A stretch of DNA of 33,134 bases from Roseateles depolymerans. Its GTDB lineage: Bacteria; Pseudomonadota; Gammaproteobacteria; Burkholderiales; Burkholderiaceae_C. The stretch covers positions 1 to 33,134 of the forward strand of contig QFOD01000033.1 of NCBI GenBank assembly GCA_003241055.1, in the 5' to 3' direction. The translations under genes and the position numbers were made by a program. Under the pieces are notes generated by a model. It was not told where the DNA came from. It saw only the letters and a list, made by a program, of their open reading frames with translations, and did not search any database. Positions 8,375 through 16,048 of this stretch are shown in pieces; the stretch's first letter is position 1; every line of letters starts with the position of its first letter.

Positions 8375-9536
8375 ACACGTCAAAGATGCCGTCGTGCGGC
8401 GCTACAACGGCGCCCACCGCGATTGGCTGGTGGGAAGTGGCGACTGGCCAATCGCCTTTGTTGTGGGTGCACCTACTGAGACCGAGGTCATGGCTGACCT
8501 TCCGGCCGTTCAATCTTGGGCGCATGCCTGGCGCAAGTGGTCAGGGCCGGCGACGGTGGAATTCGAGACCAAGAAGTGGGCGCGTCTTGGCAGCCAGGAC
8601 TTGCCGACGAGGCTCGTCATTTGCAGCCCTGGTGACGTGGCCTCCCTATGTGGGCAAGAGAAGCGCTGGGCTAAGGCTGTCGAAAGGAAGGACGCGCTGC
8701 TTGCGCTTTGGCCCAGCCTTGCGACCAGCGCGAAGCTGGGGCGCTACTTCGATGTGTTGGCCGACTATGCGGACACCGACTTCGAGCGGCTCGTAGCAGT
8801 GGTCCAGTGGCTGGAGGCCAATCCAGCATCAAACCTCTACATCCGCCAGTTGCCAATCGTTGGGGTGGATACCAAGTGGCTCGAAAAGCGCCAGGCCTTG
8901 GTCGCAGAAGTCCTGAGTCTGGTCAGGGGCTCGGAGATGGTCGGGGACTTCTTTGAAGTCACCGGGCTCAAACGGCTGCCGCATCGCGTACGGGTGATCG
9001 TGCTGTGCCCTGAGCTCAGACGATTGGTTGGTGGCGTGCGCGACTTCGAAGCCCCCATCGAGGACGTGATGCAGCTTGAATTGACGCCAAAACGTGTCTT
9101 GGTGGTCGAGAACCACGCGTGCGCTACGGCGCTCGGTGACATGCCTGGGTGTGTCGCATTCGCAGGTCTTGGGAAAGCAGTCGGCGTGCTCGGCCGGGTT
9201 GGCTGGGCCAAAGGGGTACCCGCTGTCTACTGGGGGGACATCGACACCCACGGGCTGGTCATCCTGAATTCAGCCAGGGCGGCGTTGCCGGGCTTGCGGT
9301 CGGTACTCATGGACGTGGCAACTTTGCTGGAGTTCAAGGAGCTGGCTGTGCATGAAGCGGCTCAAGCAGTGGAGTCGGGCCTTGAGCACTTGACGGTGGA
9401 GGAGGCGGAACTTCTCGAAGGACTGAAGTCAGCGCGCTGGGGATTAAAGCTTAGGATCGAGCAAGAGAGGCTGCCTTGGACTGTTGTTAAGGCTACGCTT
9501 TTGACAGCCGGGCCTTTTGACGATCACTCCAATTAG
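8349..9536 (+). CDS. jetD: Wadjet protein JetD (DUF3322/DUF2220, Toprim-type DNA endonuclease)
   Basis: 395 residues from ATG at 8349, overlapping jetC; an in-frame ATG at 8304 is a possible longer start. N-terminal DUF3322-like part (residues 1-~190, with VEFETKKWARLGSQDLPTRL), then the C-terminal DUF2220/Toprim part related to topoisomerase VI A subunits. The metal-binding residues are visible as VVENHACATAL (Glu) and YWGDIDTHGL (Asp-x-Asp). Known: JetD is the nuclease of Wadjet, cutting plasmid DNA once the JetABC motor stalls. Catalytic residues are present and length is normal, so the four-gene system appears complete. Nothing recognisable was found in the ~200 bp to the next gene. Confidence 0.93.
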   Translation: MAKKLLLPEHVKDAVVRRYNGAHRDWLVGSGDWPIAFVVGAPTETEVMADLPAVQSWAHAWRKWSGPATVEFETKKWARLGSQDLPTRLVICSPGDVASLCGQEKRWAKAVERKDALLALWPSLATSAKLGRYFDVLADYADTDFERLVAVVQWLEANPASNLYIRQLPIVGVDTKWLEKRQALVAEVLSLVRGSEMVGDFFEVTGLKRLPHRVRVIVLCPELRRLVGGVRDFEAPIEDVMQLELTPKRVLVVENHACATALGDMPGCVAFAGLGKAVGVLGRVGWAKGVPAVYWGDIDTHGLVILNSARAALPGLRSVLMDVATLLEFKELAVHEAAQAVESGLEHLTVEEAELLEGLKSARWGLKLRIEQERLPWTVVKATLLTAGPFDDHSN

Positions 9537-9739
9537 CGGCTTTTCGCCGAGGTGGGGAATCCATCCCAATCCCCTTGGGGTCAAAGGCCCCTTCGGAAGC
9601 ACGCAAAAGGCGTCGATGCGGATCCACTCAGCAGGGTCAATGTCCATTGCCGCTGCTAACCCAGCACGGGCAGCAGACCGGCAGGGTAGTCGCGCTCATT
9701 GCCGTGAAAATGCTCGCCAAACGGGGAGGTCACAGAACC

Positions 9740-11560
9740 ATGAAGGTCGTCCAGCTCAGTATCACGAACTTCCGCAGCATCAAGTCTGCAGACTTGCATT
9801 TCGATGGCCACACGCTGCTTGTAGGCCCGAACAATGTCGGTAAGAGCACGATCTGTGAGGCTCTCGACCTCGTGCTCGGACCGGACCGAATTTCAAGGTT
9901 CCCGCCGGTCGAGGAGTTCGACTTCCACAACGCCAACTACCTCCAGGCGCCTGCGGAGGAGGGCGGTGAGCCGACCCCGATCCCCATCCGGATCGCCGCA
10001 GTCCTGGTCGACATCAACGCCGAAGTCGAGAACCGTTGCGGCCAGCACCTGGAGTTCTGGAACACCGCTGAGCATCGTGTACTTGGCCCCGGCGAGGTCG
10101 CCGAGGCCAACCCGCCGCTGGTCGTCAGTTGTCTTCGCCTAGAGACCCTGGCCAGGTACAACCCGGAAGAAGACGAGTTCGAGGCGCAAACCTACTTCAC
10201 CCACAGTCCGAACGCGGAGCCCGACGAGCTGGATCGGGTTGGCAAGGACATTAAGCGCCTGTTCGGATTCCTCTACCTTCGCGCAGTCCGAACCGGGTCG
10301 CGCGCCCTCAGCCTTGAGCGTGGCTCCCTTCTCGATGTCATCCTGCGGCTGAGGGGCACCCGTGCTGGGTTGTGGGAGAAGGCGATTGGGCGCCTGCGTG
10401 GCCTGGACATTGAACAGGACGCCACCAGCCTGCAGCCAGTTCTGCAGTCAATCGAGTCCCGGCTTGGCAAGTACATCGCTACCGACGTTCCCGGGCGGAC
10501 GACAAAGCTGCATGTCTCACAGCTCACCCGGGAGCACCTGCGCAAGACGATGGCTTTCTTCCTGGCAATCTCTCAGGATCAGCAGCCCGTTCCCTTCCAG
10601 CAGGTCGGCACCGGCACGCTCAACGTCCTAGTGCTGGCCCTGCTCTCGTTCATTGCAGAGCTGAAGCCGTCCTCGGTCATCTTTGCCATGGAGGAGCCTG
10701 AGATCGCTCTGCCGCCGCACACGCAGCGTCGCATCGCCGATTACTTGCTGCACAAAACGACGCAGGCTTTCGCGACCTCGCACTCGCCGTTCGTCATCGA
10801 ACGGTTCGAGCCAGAGCAGACAATTCTCTTGTCACGGGGGCCAGACTCCAGCGTCGTCGGCCAGCGCGTCTCCGATTCGTCAGGGCTGAAGGGCAACGAC
10901 TTCCGCAGGTACGCTCGCCGGGGCCTAACCGAGTGCATGCTTGGAAAGGCTGCGATCGTTGTCGAGGGGCTGACCGAGTTCAACGCCTTGCCCGTCGTTG
11001 CCCGGAAGATGGAGGAGGCCAACGAGGACCTCCAGCCTCTCGACATCGCCGGTGTTGCCTTCTTCGATGCCGAGTCTGAAGGTTCGATGCCCAAGTTCGG
11101 CAACTTCTTCAAGAGCCTGGGGCTGAAGACCTTCGGCTTCTATGACCTCGCTGCGCGATCCGCACAGAAGAAGCAGGAGCTGGTCGATGCGTACGACATC
11201 GACTGCGAGCACCAGTACGCCGGCTTCGAAGCGCTCGTCGTCGCGGAGATCCCCGTAGATCGGCTGTGGTCGTTCCTAGACGACCTGCGTGAGACCGGCG
11301 ACTGCGGCAACTTCGTCATCCCGGCGGCGCGGCCAGCCGATGATGCCGTGCGCGCATTGGTGATGTCCGCTCTCAAGGGTCACAAGGGCTCCGGGTGGGC
11401 TGCCAGGTTGCTGGACGGGTGCGAGGTCCACGAGCTTCCAGCCACGGTGACTGCCTTCCTGGCGCCGATCTATGCGGCCTTCCCGAAGCCCGTCGAAGTA
11501 GCGGCCATCCCCGACCCCGCCGGAGCAGTACCACCGGCCGCTGGCGGCGCATCAGCCTGA
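9740..11560 (+). CDS. OLD-family ATPase/Toprim nuclease (GajA-like, Gabija)
   Basis: 606 residues from ATG at 9740, with GGGGAGG about 10 bp upstream; the frame is open further left but no better start is seen. Walker A GPNNVGKST (29-37), a QVGTGTLNVLVLALLSF signature region, and Walker B-like VIFAMEEPEIALPP (about 313-326). A C-terminal Toprim domain follows with AAIVVEGLTEFNALPVV (catalytic Glu near 409) and GVAFFDAESEGS (Asp near 443), ending in LKGHKGSGWAARLL. Known: OLD nucleases paired with a UvrD-like helicase are class 2 OLD, the group that includes Gabija GajA, which nicks DNA when nucleotide levels fall. The next gene is such a helicase. The pair could be a Gabija relative rather than the classical type. 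Confidence 0.85.
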   Translation: MKVVQLSITNFRSIKSADLHFDGHTLLVGPNNVGKSTICEALDLVLGPDRISRFPPVEEFDFHNANYLQAPAEEGGEPTPIPIRIAAVLVDINAEVENRCGQHLEFWNTAEHRVLGPGEVAEANPPLVVSCLRLETLARYNPEEDEFEAQTYFTHSPNAEPDELDRVGKDIKRLFGFLYLRAVRTGSRALSLERGSLLDVILRLRGTRAGLWEKAIGRLRGLDIEQDATSLQPVLQSIESRLGKYIATDVPGRTTKLHVSQLTREHLRKTMAFFLAISQDQQPVPFQQVGTGTLNVLVLALLSFIAELKPSSVIFAMEEPEIALPPHTQRRIADYLLHKTTQAFATSHSPFVIERFEPEQTILLSRGPDSSVVGQRVSDSSGLKGNDFRRYARRGLTECMLGKAAIVVEGLTEFNALPVVARKMEEANEDLQPLDIAGVAFFDAESEGSMPKFGNFFKSLGLKTFGFYDLAARSAQKKQELVDAYDIDCEHQYAGFEALVVAEIPVDRLWSFLDDLRETGDCGNFVIPAARPADDAVRALVMSALKGHKGSGWAARLLDGCEVHELPATVTAFLAPIYAAFPKPVEVAAIPDPAGAVPPAAGGASA

Positions 11561-11574
11561 CGGGCGCAATCGCC

Positions 11575-13323
11575 GTGCAAATCTGCGAGCTACGTCAGAG
11601 CCTGCTCGACTGTCAAGGTCATGCCCTGGTGCTGGGAGGTCCGGGGAGTGGCAAGACGACTATCGCGCTGAAGAAGGCCGTCGCCCGGATCAACGCCGGT
11701 CTCGATGCCGGGCAGTCGGTGCTGTTCCTCAGCTTCTCGCGGGCGGCCGTCGCGAGGCTGGGCGAGGCGATGAAGCAGGAGGTCCCGCAGACCCAGCGAA
11801 GTCAGCTAAGCATGCAGACCTTCCACTCCTTCTTCTGGACCCTGCTGTCGGCCCATGGCTATCTTCTGGGCGCCCCACGCAAGCTGCGCATCCTGCTGCC
11901 TCAGGACGAGCAGGTGGAGTACGGGTCGATCAGGCCGCGCGAACGCAATGTGCAGAACGCCGACTGGCGAGCGTGGCTCGCAAGGCGCGAGGAGATGTTC
12001 CGGCAGGACGGGCGTATCGCCTTCGATCTCTTCGCCCGCAATGCGGAGGCGCTGCTCACTCAGAGCCAGCACATCCGCAGACTGATCACGCAACGCTATC
12101 CGCTGATCATCGTCGACGAGGCGCAGGACACCGACGCACATGCCTGGCGTTGCATCGAACTGCTGTCCGCCACGGCGCAGATCGTCTGCCTCGCCGATCT
12201 GGACCAGCAGATCTTCGACTACTTGCCGGGGATCGGGCCCGAGAGAGTGGATGCCATCCGGCAGACTCTGGCGCCGCTGGAGATCGACCTCGGTGGCCAG
12301 AACCATCGCAGCAGCGGCACCGAGATTGCGATCTTCGGGCAGGACATCCTCACTGGCCGGGCCAGAGGTGCGCCCTATGCAGGCGTCTCTTCGTTCGGGT
12401 ACGACCCACGGCGCCGGACGCAGAAGACAGCGTTGAGAATGGCACTGGGCATCCTGCAGCGATCCATCAGGGCTGCCACAGGTCGCTACGGCCGCAACGT
12501 CGCGATCTTGACCCACTCGGGTGTATCCGCGGCAAAGGTCTCTGCCTCGCTGAACGCCGATCCCAAGCCGGTGCGGCACAAGCTCGCGTTTGACGAGGCC
12601 GAGGCGATGCTGACGGCCCGCTTCGCGGCGTTCCTGCTGGAGCCGAAATCCGAAGCCACGCGTCGCGAGGACATCGCACTTGGTCTTGAACTGCTCGCGA
12701 CTTCGAAGGCAGCGGCCGGGCTTGCCGCTGCAGCTCAGTGGCGGCTGTGGGCGGTGCGAGTTCGCGAAGGTCGAGAGCCTCGTGCTGGATTCGTTCAGGC
12801 GGTGATCGGTGTGATCGATGCCGTGCGGCAGTCACCGTTCACCGGAGACCCGGCGAAGGACTGGTCGTGTGTGAAGCGTCTGCTGCGCGACTCAGGGGAC
12901 CCGGAACTGCTCACCACAGCCAAGAACCTGGACTACCTGGTGGCCTTCAATCGCGGCCGGCGGATAAGTGCTGGGCTTGGTGCGATATGGGCGCGCGATG
13001 GCCGATACACGGGCGCTCGTGAAGCGCTCGACCTCGCACTGGCGCAGGACCAGATTCTCGGCGGTGTTGACGATCCGCCCGGTGTGCAGGTCATGACCAT
13101 CCACAAGTCGAAGGGAAAGCAGTTCGACGGCGTGATCGTGATCCGCGAGGGCAGGCACAACGGGGAACGACAGGTTTCGTCATTCGTCTGGTGGGACGAC
13201 GAGCCGCCGTACTGGCGCAGCAGGAAGATTCTGCGCGTCGGCGTCACCAGGGCCAAGGTTCACACGCTGATCCTGGAGCACGTCTTCCCGGCGTGTCCGA
13301 TCATGGCGGGGCACAACTTGTAG
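11575..13323 (+). CDS. UvrD/PcrA-like superfamily 1 helicase (GajB-like, Gabija)
   Basis: About 582 residues if translation starts at GTG 11575. A CTG at 11557, overlapping the stop of the preceding gene, is the alternative; the frame open to 11395 lies inside that gene and is rejected. Motifs: Walker A VLGGPGSGKTT (19-29), motif Ia-like LFLSFSRAAVARLGE, Walker B IIVDEAQDTDAHAW (Asp ~181), motif III-like CLADLDQQIFDYL, QNHRSSG (motif IV region), VMTIHKSKGKQFDGV (motif V, ~507) and RVGVTRAK (motif VI). All helicase motifs are present. It follows the OLD nuclease with a 14-bp gap, as in Gabija, where GajB senses DNA ends and activates or assists GajA. Confidence 0.87.
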   Translation: MQICELRQSLLDCQGHALVLGGPGSGKTTIALKKAVARINAGLDAGQSVLFLSFSRAAVARLGEAMKQEVPQTQRSQLSMQTFHSFFWTLLSAHGYLLGAPRKLRILLPQDEQVEYGSIRPRERNVQNADWRAWLARREEMFRQDGRIAFDLFARNAEALLTQSQHIRRLITQRYPLIIVDEAQDTDAHAWRCIELLSATAQIVCLADLDQQIFDYLPGIGPERVDAIRQTLAPLEIDLGGQNHRSSGTEIAIFGQDILTGRARGAPYAGVSSFGYDPRRRTQKTALRMALGILQRSIRAATGRYGRNVAILTHSGVSAAKVSASLNADPKPVRHKLAFDEAEAMLTARFAAFLLEPKSEATRREDIALGLELLATSKAAAGLAAAAQWRLWAVRVREGREPRAGFVQAVIGVIDAVRQSPFTGDPAKDWSCVKRLLRDSGDPELLTTAKNLDYLVAFNRGRRISAGLGAIWARDGRYTGAREALDLALAQDQILGGVDDPPGVQVMTIHKSKGKQFDGVIVIREGRHNGERQVSSFVWWDDEPPYWRSRKILRVGVTRAKVHTLILEHVFPACPIMAGHNL

Positions 13324-13358
13324 TGATCGAAGTCGCCAGCACCCATCAGAGGGGTACC

Positions 13359-14354
13359 TCACGGGATGTCGAGGTATAGCTGGCCACCCGGCAAGTAACG
13401 GTGCTTGATGCCGCACAGGGCGACAGCCTCATCGGCAATGTCGCCGATGGCCTCGAATGAGGTCTTGTCGGTCCACCGACCGTATTGGTCCCAGATAGTC
13501 CGACAAGCTTCGTGCAGCCGCTTGAAGAACGGCTCGAACCAGTGTCCGGCAAGTGCAGCAGCGAGGTTGGCTCGCTCTGCCACTTCGAGGCGACGCCCGT
13601 CCGCGTTGCCAAGCGCGTAGGCAGCGAACTTCATGAGGTCGCCGATGGCGCCGTAGATCTCTGCGTAGACCTGATTCACCTCACCATGTAGTCGGTAGGC
13701 GCCAATGAACGTACGAGCCCGGTCGCGGGCATCTGCCAGGTGCTTGAGGAACGTCTCTTCGTATCCGTCGGTTGGGTCTTCACCAAAGTTGGCGCTCATC
13801 CGAGTAGCGGCGTACTCATCCCAGCAGGCAAGGATGACTTGCCATCTGAAGGCATCGCGTGAGTCGCCGCATCTCTGTCTCAGAAGGACGTTCGGGAACA
13901 CCTCGTCGAACTTCTGCGTGATCTCGACGTGGGCGCACTCGTGCGCGATAACGTGCACCGGTAGTTGGATCGACGCTGGGTCGGGCTTAGCGATCGGCGC
14001 CACGATGCCTGCATTGAAGACGATGTGGCTCATCAGCCTACCGTTGCGGATCACCGACGGTGTCATCGCAATTCCCACGGCGTACCCATCGCTCGGGGTG
14101 AGGACTTGCTTGGTCTCATAGCCACGGTCAAGCGACGCCAACGCCTGACCGTAGTCATGGGCGACTGTGACGCCATCGAGGCGCGACAAGTCGAAGTGCC
14201 GGCTGAAGAGCATGACGCACTCGCGCACTGCCGTGCCCACTTCCCGCGCATCAACCTCGGTGGAGAAGCCACGAGCTGTAACGCAGAGGCTTTCCGCGGC
14301 GGTGGGCGGACCGAGTTCATCCTCGGTTGCGCTATCGCTGGTCGTAGTCGTCAT
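13359..14354 (-). CDS. HExxH zinc metallopeptidase-like protein, partner of an antitoxin-like HTH protein
   Basis: 331 residues from ATG at 14354, overlapping the preceding stop as ATGA. A zinc-protease signature HECAHVE lies at residues 138-144. DEYAATRMSANF about 40 residues on could supply the third ligand, as Glu near an aligned AA does in ImmA/IrrE-type peptidases. The N-terminal ~110 residues (EVGTAVRECVMLFSRHFDLS; PSVIRNGRLMSHIVFNAGI) are also arranged as in ImmA-like domains. The C-terminal half is helical and unrecognised. Known: ImmA/IrrE-type peptidases often act with HTH proteins, cleaving repressors or serving as the effector of two-gene modules. Translational coupling to the antitoxin-like gene suggests a functional pair. 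The substrate cannot be guessed. Confidence 0.7.
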   Translation of the reverse strand: MTTTTSDSATEDELGPPTAAESLCVTARGFSTEVDAREVGTAVRECVMLFSRHFDLSRLDGVTVAHDYGQALASLDRGYETKQVLTPSDGYAVGIAMTPSVIRNGRLMSHIVFNAGIVAPIAKPDPASIQLPVHVIAHECAHVEITQKFDEVFPNVLLRQRCGDSRDAFRWQVILACWDEYAATRMSANFGEDPTDGYEETFLKHLADARDRARTFIGAYRLHGEVNQVYAEIYGAIGDLMKFAAYALGNADGRRLEVAERANLAAALAGHWFEPFFKRLHEACRTIWDQYGRWTDKTSFEAIGDIADEAVALCGIKHRYLPGGQLYLDIP

Positions 14355-14671
14355 CGATCAACAGCCTCTGTAACTTGGGAATCCGCTCCCGCGCGCCACT
14401 CCAGGCTGATGCCAAGACCTGTCGCCACGCGAGTTAGCGTCGAGAGTGGCATGTCAGCCCCTCGACTGAAGTCGCGTTCAAGCACCAGTCTACATATGCC
14501 AACCCGATGCACGAATGCGGGCCAGCCCATAGCCTCGACAGTCTTGCGAAGCGCTTTGACGATTCGGACGGCATCCTGAGTCTTGATCTCCTCCGCGAGA
14601 AGCGCCAGAAGCGAAGGGTCAACAGGCGGCAACGGCTCCACTTGCGGCTCCACGGTGCTGTTCCTCGGCAT
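14351..14671 (-). CDS. antitoxin-like helix-turn-helix protein
   Basis: 106 residues from ATG at 14671, chosen because a GGAGG lies about 10 bp upstream; the frame is open to 14773 but that start has no such site. The C-terminal ~75 residues read like the addiction-module antidote/HigA-like HTH family: an EEIKTQDAVRIVKALRKTVE helix, a WPAFVHRVGICRLVLERDF recognition segment, and LSTLTRVATGLGISLEW, matching the usual 'LSTLLKVLKALGL' ending. The N-terminal 30 residues are Pro-rich. It overlaps the metallopeptidase gene by 4 bp. Known relatives bind their own operator and neutralise a partner. I infer a regulator or antitoxin for the HExxH protein. Confidence 0.65.
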   Translation of the reverse strand: MPRNSTVEPQVEPLPPVDPSLLALLAEEIKTQDAVRIVKALRKTVEAMGWPAFVHRVGICRLVLERDFSRGADMPLSTLTRVATGLGISLEWRAGADSQVTEAVDR

Positions 14672-14776
14672 TGAACTTTTCCTCCGCAGGATTTCTACAG
14701 GACTCGGAACGGGGCCGCTCCCCCTGACTTTCGCGCGCGAAAGGTCCAGCCCTATTGGTAGATCGGCCCTCACGGC

Positions 14777-15304
14777 TCATGCGCTGGAGAGCTCGTCGAA
14801 CGGAAGCGTCATCCGCGCGTTGGCCACCCAATCCGCCGACCGACCGATCCCAACTAACTCGTACTCGCCGTCTGCAGTCTCGTAGCCCACACCGAGTCGC
14901 AACTCCACATCGCGAACGGCAACGTAGGCCGCCGTGGCGGAGCCCTCGCACCCGTAGTCAACACCGTCGAAGACCGGCGCGAAAACGCCGAGTGCGTCCT
15001 TGTCGACGCGGGTCTGCTCCCGCAAGAACAAGATGAAGCCTTGTTGAAGGGTTGCCCAGTCATCCTTCAACATTGCCGACCGACCATCTGGCGCTTCCAT
15101 CCCCACCGCGTACGCCGTGCCATCTGACTCCACGAACAGGACGCCAGCAAACACCTTGCAGAACAGCCCCGGCCGAACCGCTTTCACGTCAGCGGACCAG
15201 AGCTGGCCGCGCCCGTCTGGGAGAGCGCCGAGCAGCCGAGGAGCTTTCACGCCAAAGACGATCGGTGCGTAGTCAGCCGAAGCGGACGGAGCGGAGTGGG
15301 GCAT
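14777..15304 (-). CDS. hypothetical protein, first gene of a C-box-associated minus-strand cluster
   Basis: 175 residues from ATG at 15304, with GAAGG about 8 bp upstream. I do not recognise a family. It has no signal peptide or membrane segment. The sequence is mixed alpha/beta with acidic character (GVFAPVFDGVDYGCEG; AAYVAVRDVELRLGVGYETA; LRLGVGYETADGEYELVGIG), suggesting a compact soluble domain. The gene is divergent from the C-protein-like regulator at 15439, and the antitoxin-like gene follows 105 bp downstream on the same strand. Its promoter must lie in the C-box region, so it is probably controlled by that regulator. Confidence 0.6.
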   Translation of the reverse strand: MPHSAPSASADYAPIVFGVKAPRLLGALPDGRGQLWSADVKAVRPGLFCKVFAGVLFVESDGTAYAVGMEAPDGRSAMLKDDWATLQQGFILFLREQTRVDKDALGVFAPVFDGVDYGCEGSATAAYVAVRDVELRLGVGYETADGEYELVGIGRSADWVANARMTLPFDELSSA

Positions 15305-15388
15305 GCGACTACCTTCAGATAGTCAGGGTTGCGAGGGCATCGCCGGCCAGGTAGGCCGAAAACGACAGCGGCAAGCGAGATTCTGCGC

Positions 15389-15414
15389 TACTTATAGTCT
15401 GTAGACCTATAGTC
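15389..15414. promoter_or_regulatory. C-box-like operator pair in a divergent promoter region
   Basis: Two near-identical elements, TACTTATAGTC (15389-15399) and GACCTATAGTC (15404-15414), are spaced 15 bp apart. They resemble the GACTnnnAGTC half-sites bound by controller (C) proteins of type II restriction systems such as C.AhdI. The inner bases form a small palindrome (GTCTGTAGAC). They lie 25 bp before the HTH gene at 15439 and about 85 bp from the divergent start at 15304. TATA-like hexamers overlap both boxes on each strand, so binding would affect transcription directly. Confidence 0.65.
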
Positions 15415-15438
15415 ATCACCATAGCAACCTTTCGGGCG

Positions 15439-15684
15439 ATGTCAAACGCCCGTCGCTCCACCGAAACCGCAAGGCTTCGCTTCGCAAGGTTGCTCAAAAC
15501 AGAGCGCCTTTCGCGGGGCATCAGCCAGGAAGGCTTGGCCGAGCTGGCAGGTTTGCACCGCACCTACGTCGGCTCGGTTGAGCGAGGTGAACGGAACATC
15601 GCCGTAGACAACATGGAAGCGCTGGCTGGCGCCCTCGAACTGGATATCAGCGATCTGCTGAGGCCTGAACTGACCACCAGCTGA
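15439..15684 (+). CDS. Xre-family regulator resembling restriction-modification controller (C) proteins
   Basis: 81 residues from ATG at 15439; no clear Shine-Dalgarno sequence, as is common for C genes. An almost complete HTH_3 domain: RFARLLKTERLSRGISQEGL, ELAGLHRTYVGSVERGERNI, then NMEALAGALELDISDLL. The HRTYVGSVERGERNI stretch is the hallmark of C proteins of the AhdI/PvuII sort, and C-box-like sequences lie just upstream. Known: C proteins autoregulate and time the expression of a linked restriction endonuclease. No endonuclease or methylase sits beside it here. It is divergent from the 175-aa gene/antitoxin/metallopeptidase cluster, so it probably times that cluster or is an orphan from a lost system. 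Confidence 0.82.
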   Translation: MSNARRSTETARLRFARLLKTERLSRGISQEGLAELAGLHRTYVGSVERGERNIAVDNMEALAGALELDISDLLRPELTTS

Positions 15685-15700
15685 AGCCAGGCCGGGGTCT

Positions 15701-15958
15701 TCAGGGCTGATCATCATCAGCCGCAGGCCCCTTTGCCGAAGAGAGCCGAAGCCAAGGCCCAGCAAGCTCACGAAAGCACGCCTCGCAGAAGTCGACCTGA
15801 ACACGGACACCGTCGCCGACGATCGATCCGTACCCACCCAGGTGATCGACAGAGATGAACTCGTGAAACGCAGGCTCCGTGGCATCGGCGCGAGTACCGC
15901 ATCGATCACAGCAGAGAGCCGCCACCACCTGCACCGACTCAGAACGCATCGACTTCAT
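15701..15958 (-). CDS. small zinc-ribbon-like hypothetical protein, last gene of the tns operon
   Basis: 85 residues from ATG at 15958, with GGAAAGG 5 bp upstream; the longer frame to 16015 lacks such a site. Two paired-cysteine knuckles, CCDRCG near residue 16 and CEACFREL near residue 58, suggest one zinc site. Between them lies a short beta-rich segment with FHEFISVDHLGGYGSIVGDG. The C-terminus is polar. It is on the same strand as the transposition genes and begins 90 bp after the last tniQ-like gene, so it is probably cotranscribed. Function not recognised. Confidence 0.6.
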   Translation of the reverse strand: MKSMRSESVQVVAALCCDRCGTRADATEPAFHEFISVDHLGGYGSIVGDGVRVQVDFCEACFRELAGPWLRLSSAKGPAADDDQP

Positions 15959-16048
15959 AGGGACCTTTCCTTTTTCGGCTGCAGCGTGACCTTGTTGGTC
16001 GGGCTTCGAGCCCACACGGGTTGGCGCGGAGCGATTTCCACTGGCTTG

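Noticed and set aside
9537..9739. Hairpin-like CCCCTTGGGG and GGGG...CCCC segments after jetD as a terminator
   Set aside because: No T-run follows the stems, and the pairing is short, so I do not call a terminator.
11395..11574. Upstream extension of the UvrD-like helicase
   Set aside because: Lies inside the OLD nuclease gene and has shadow-frame composition; helicase homology starts just after GTG 11575.
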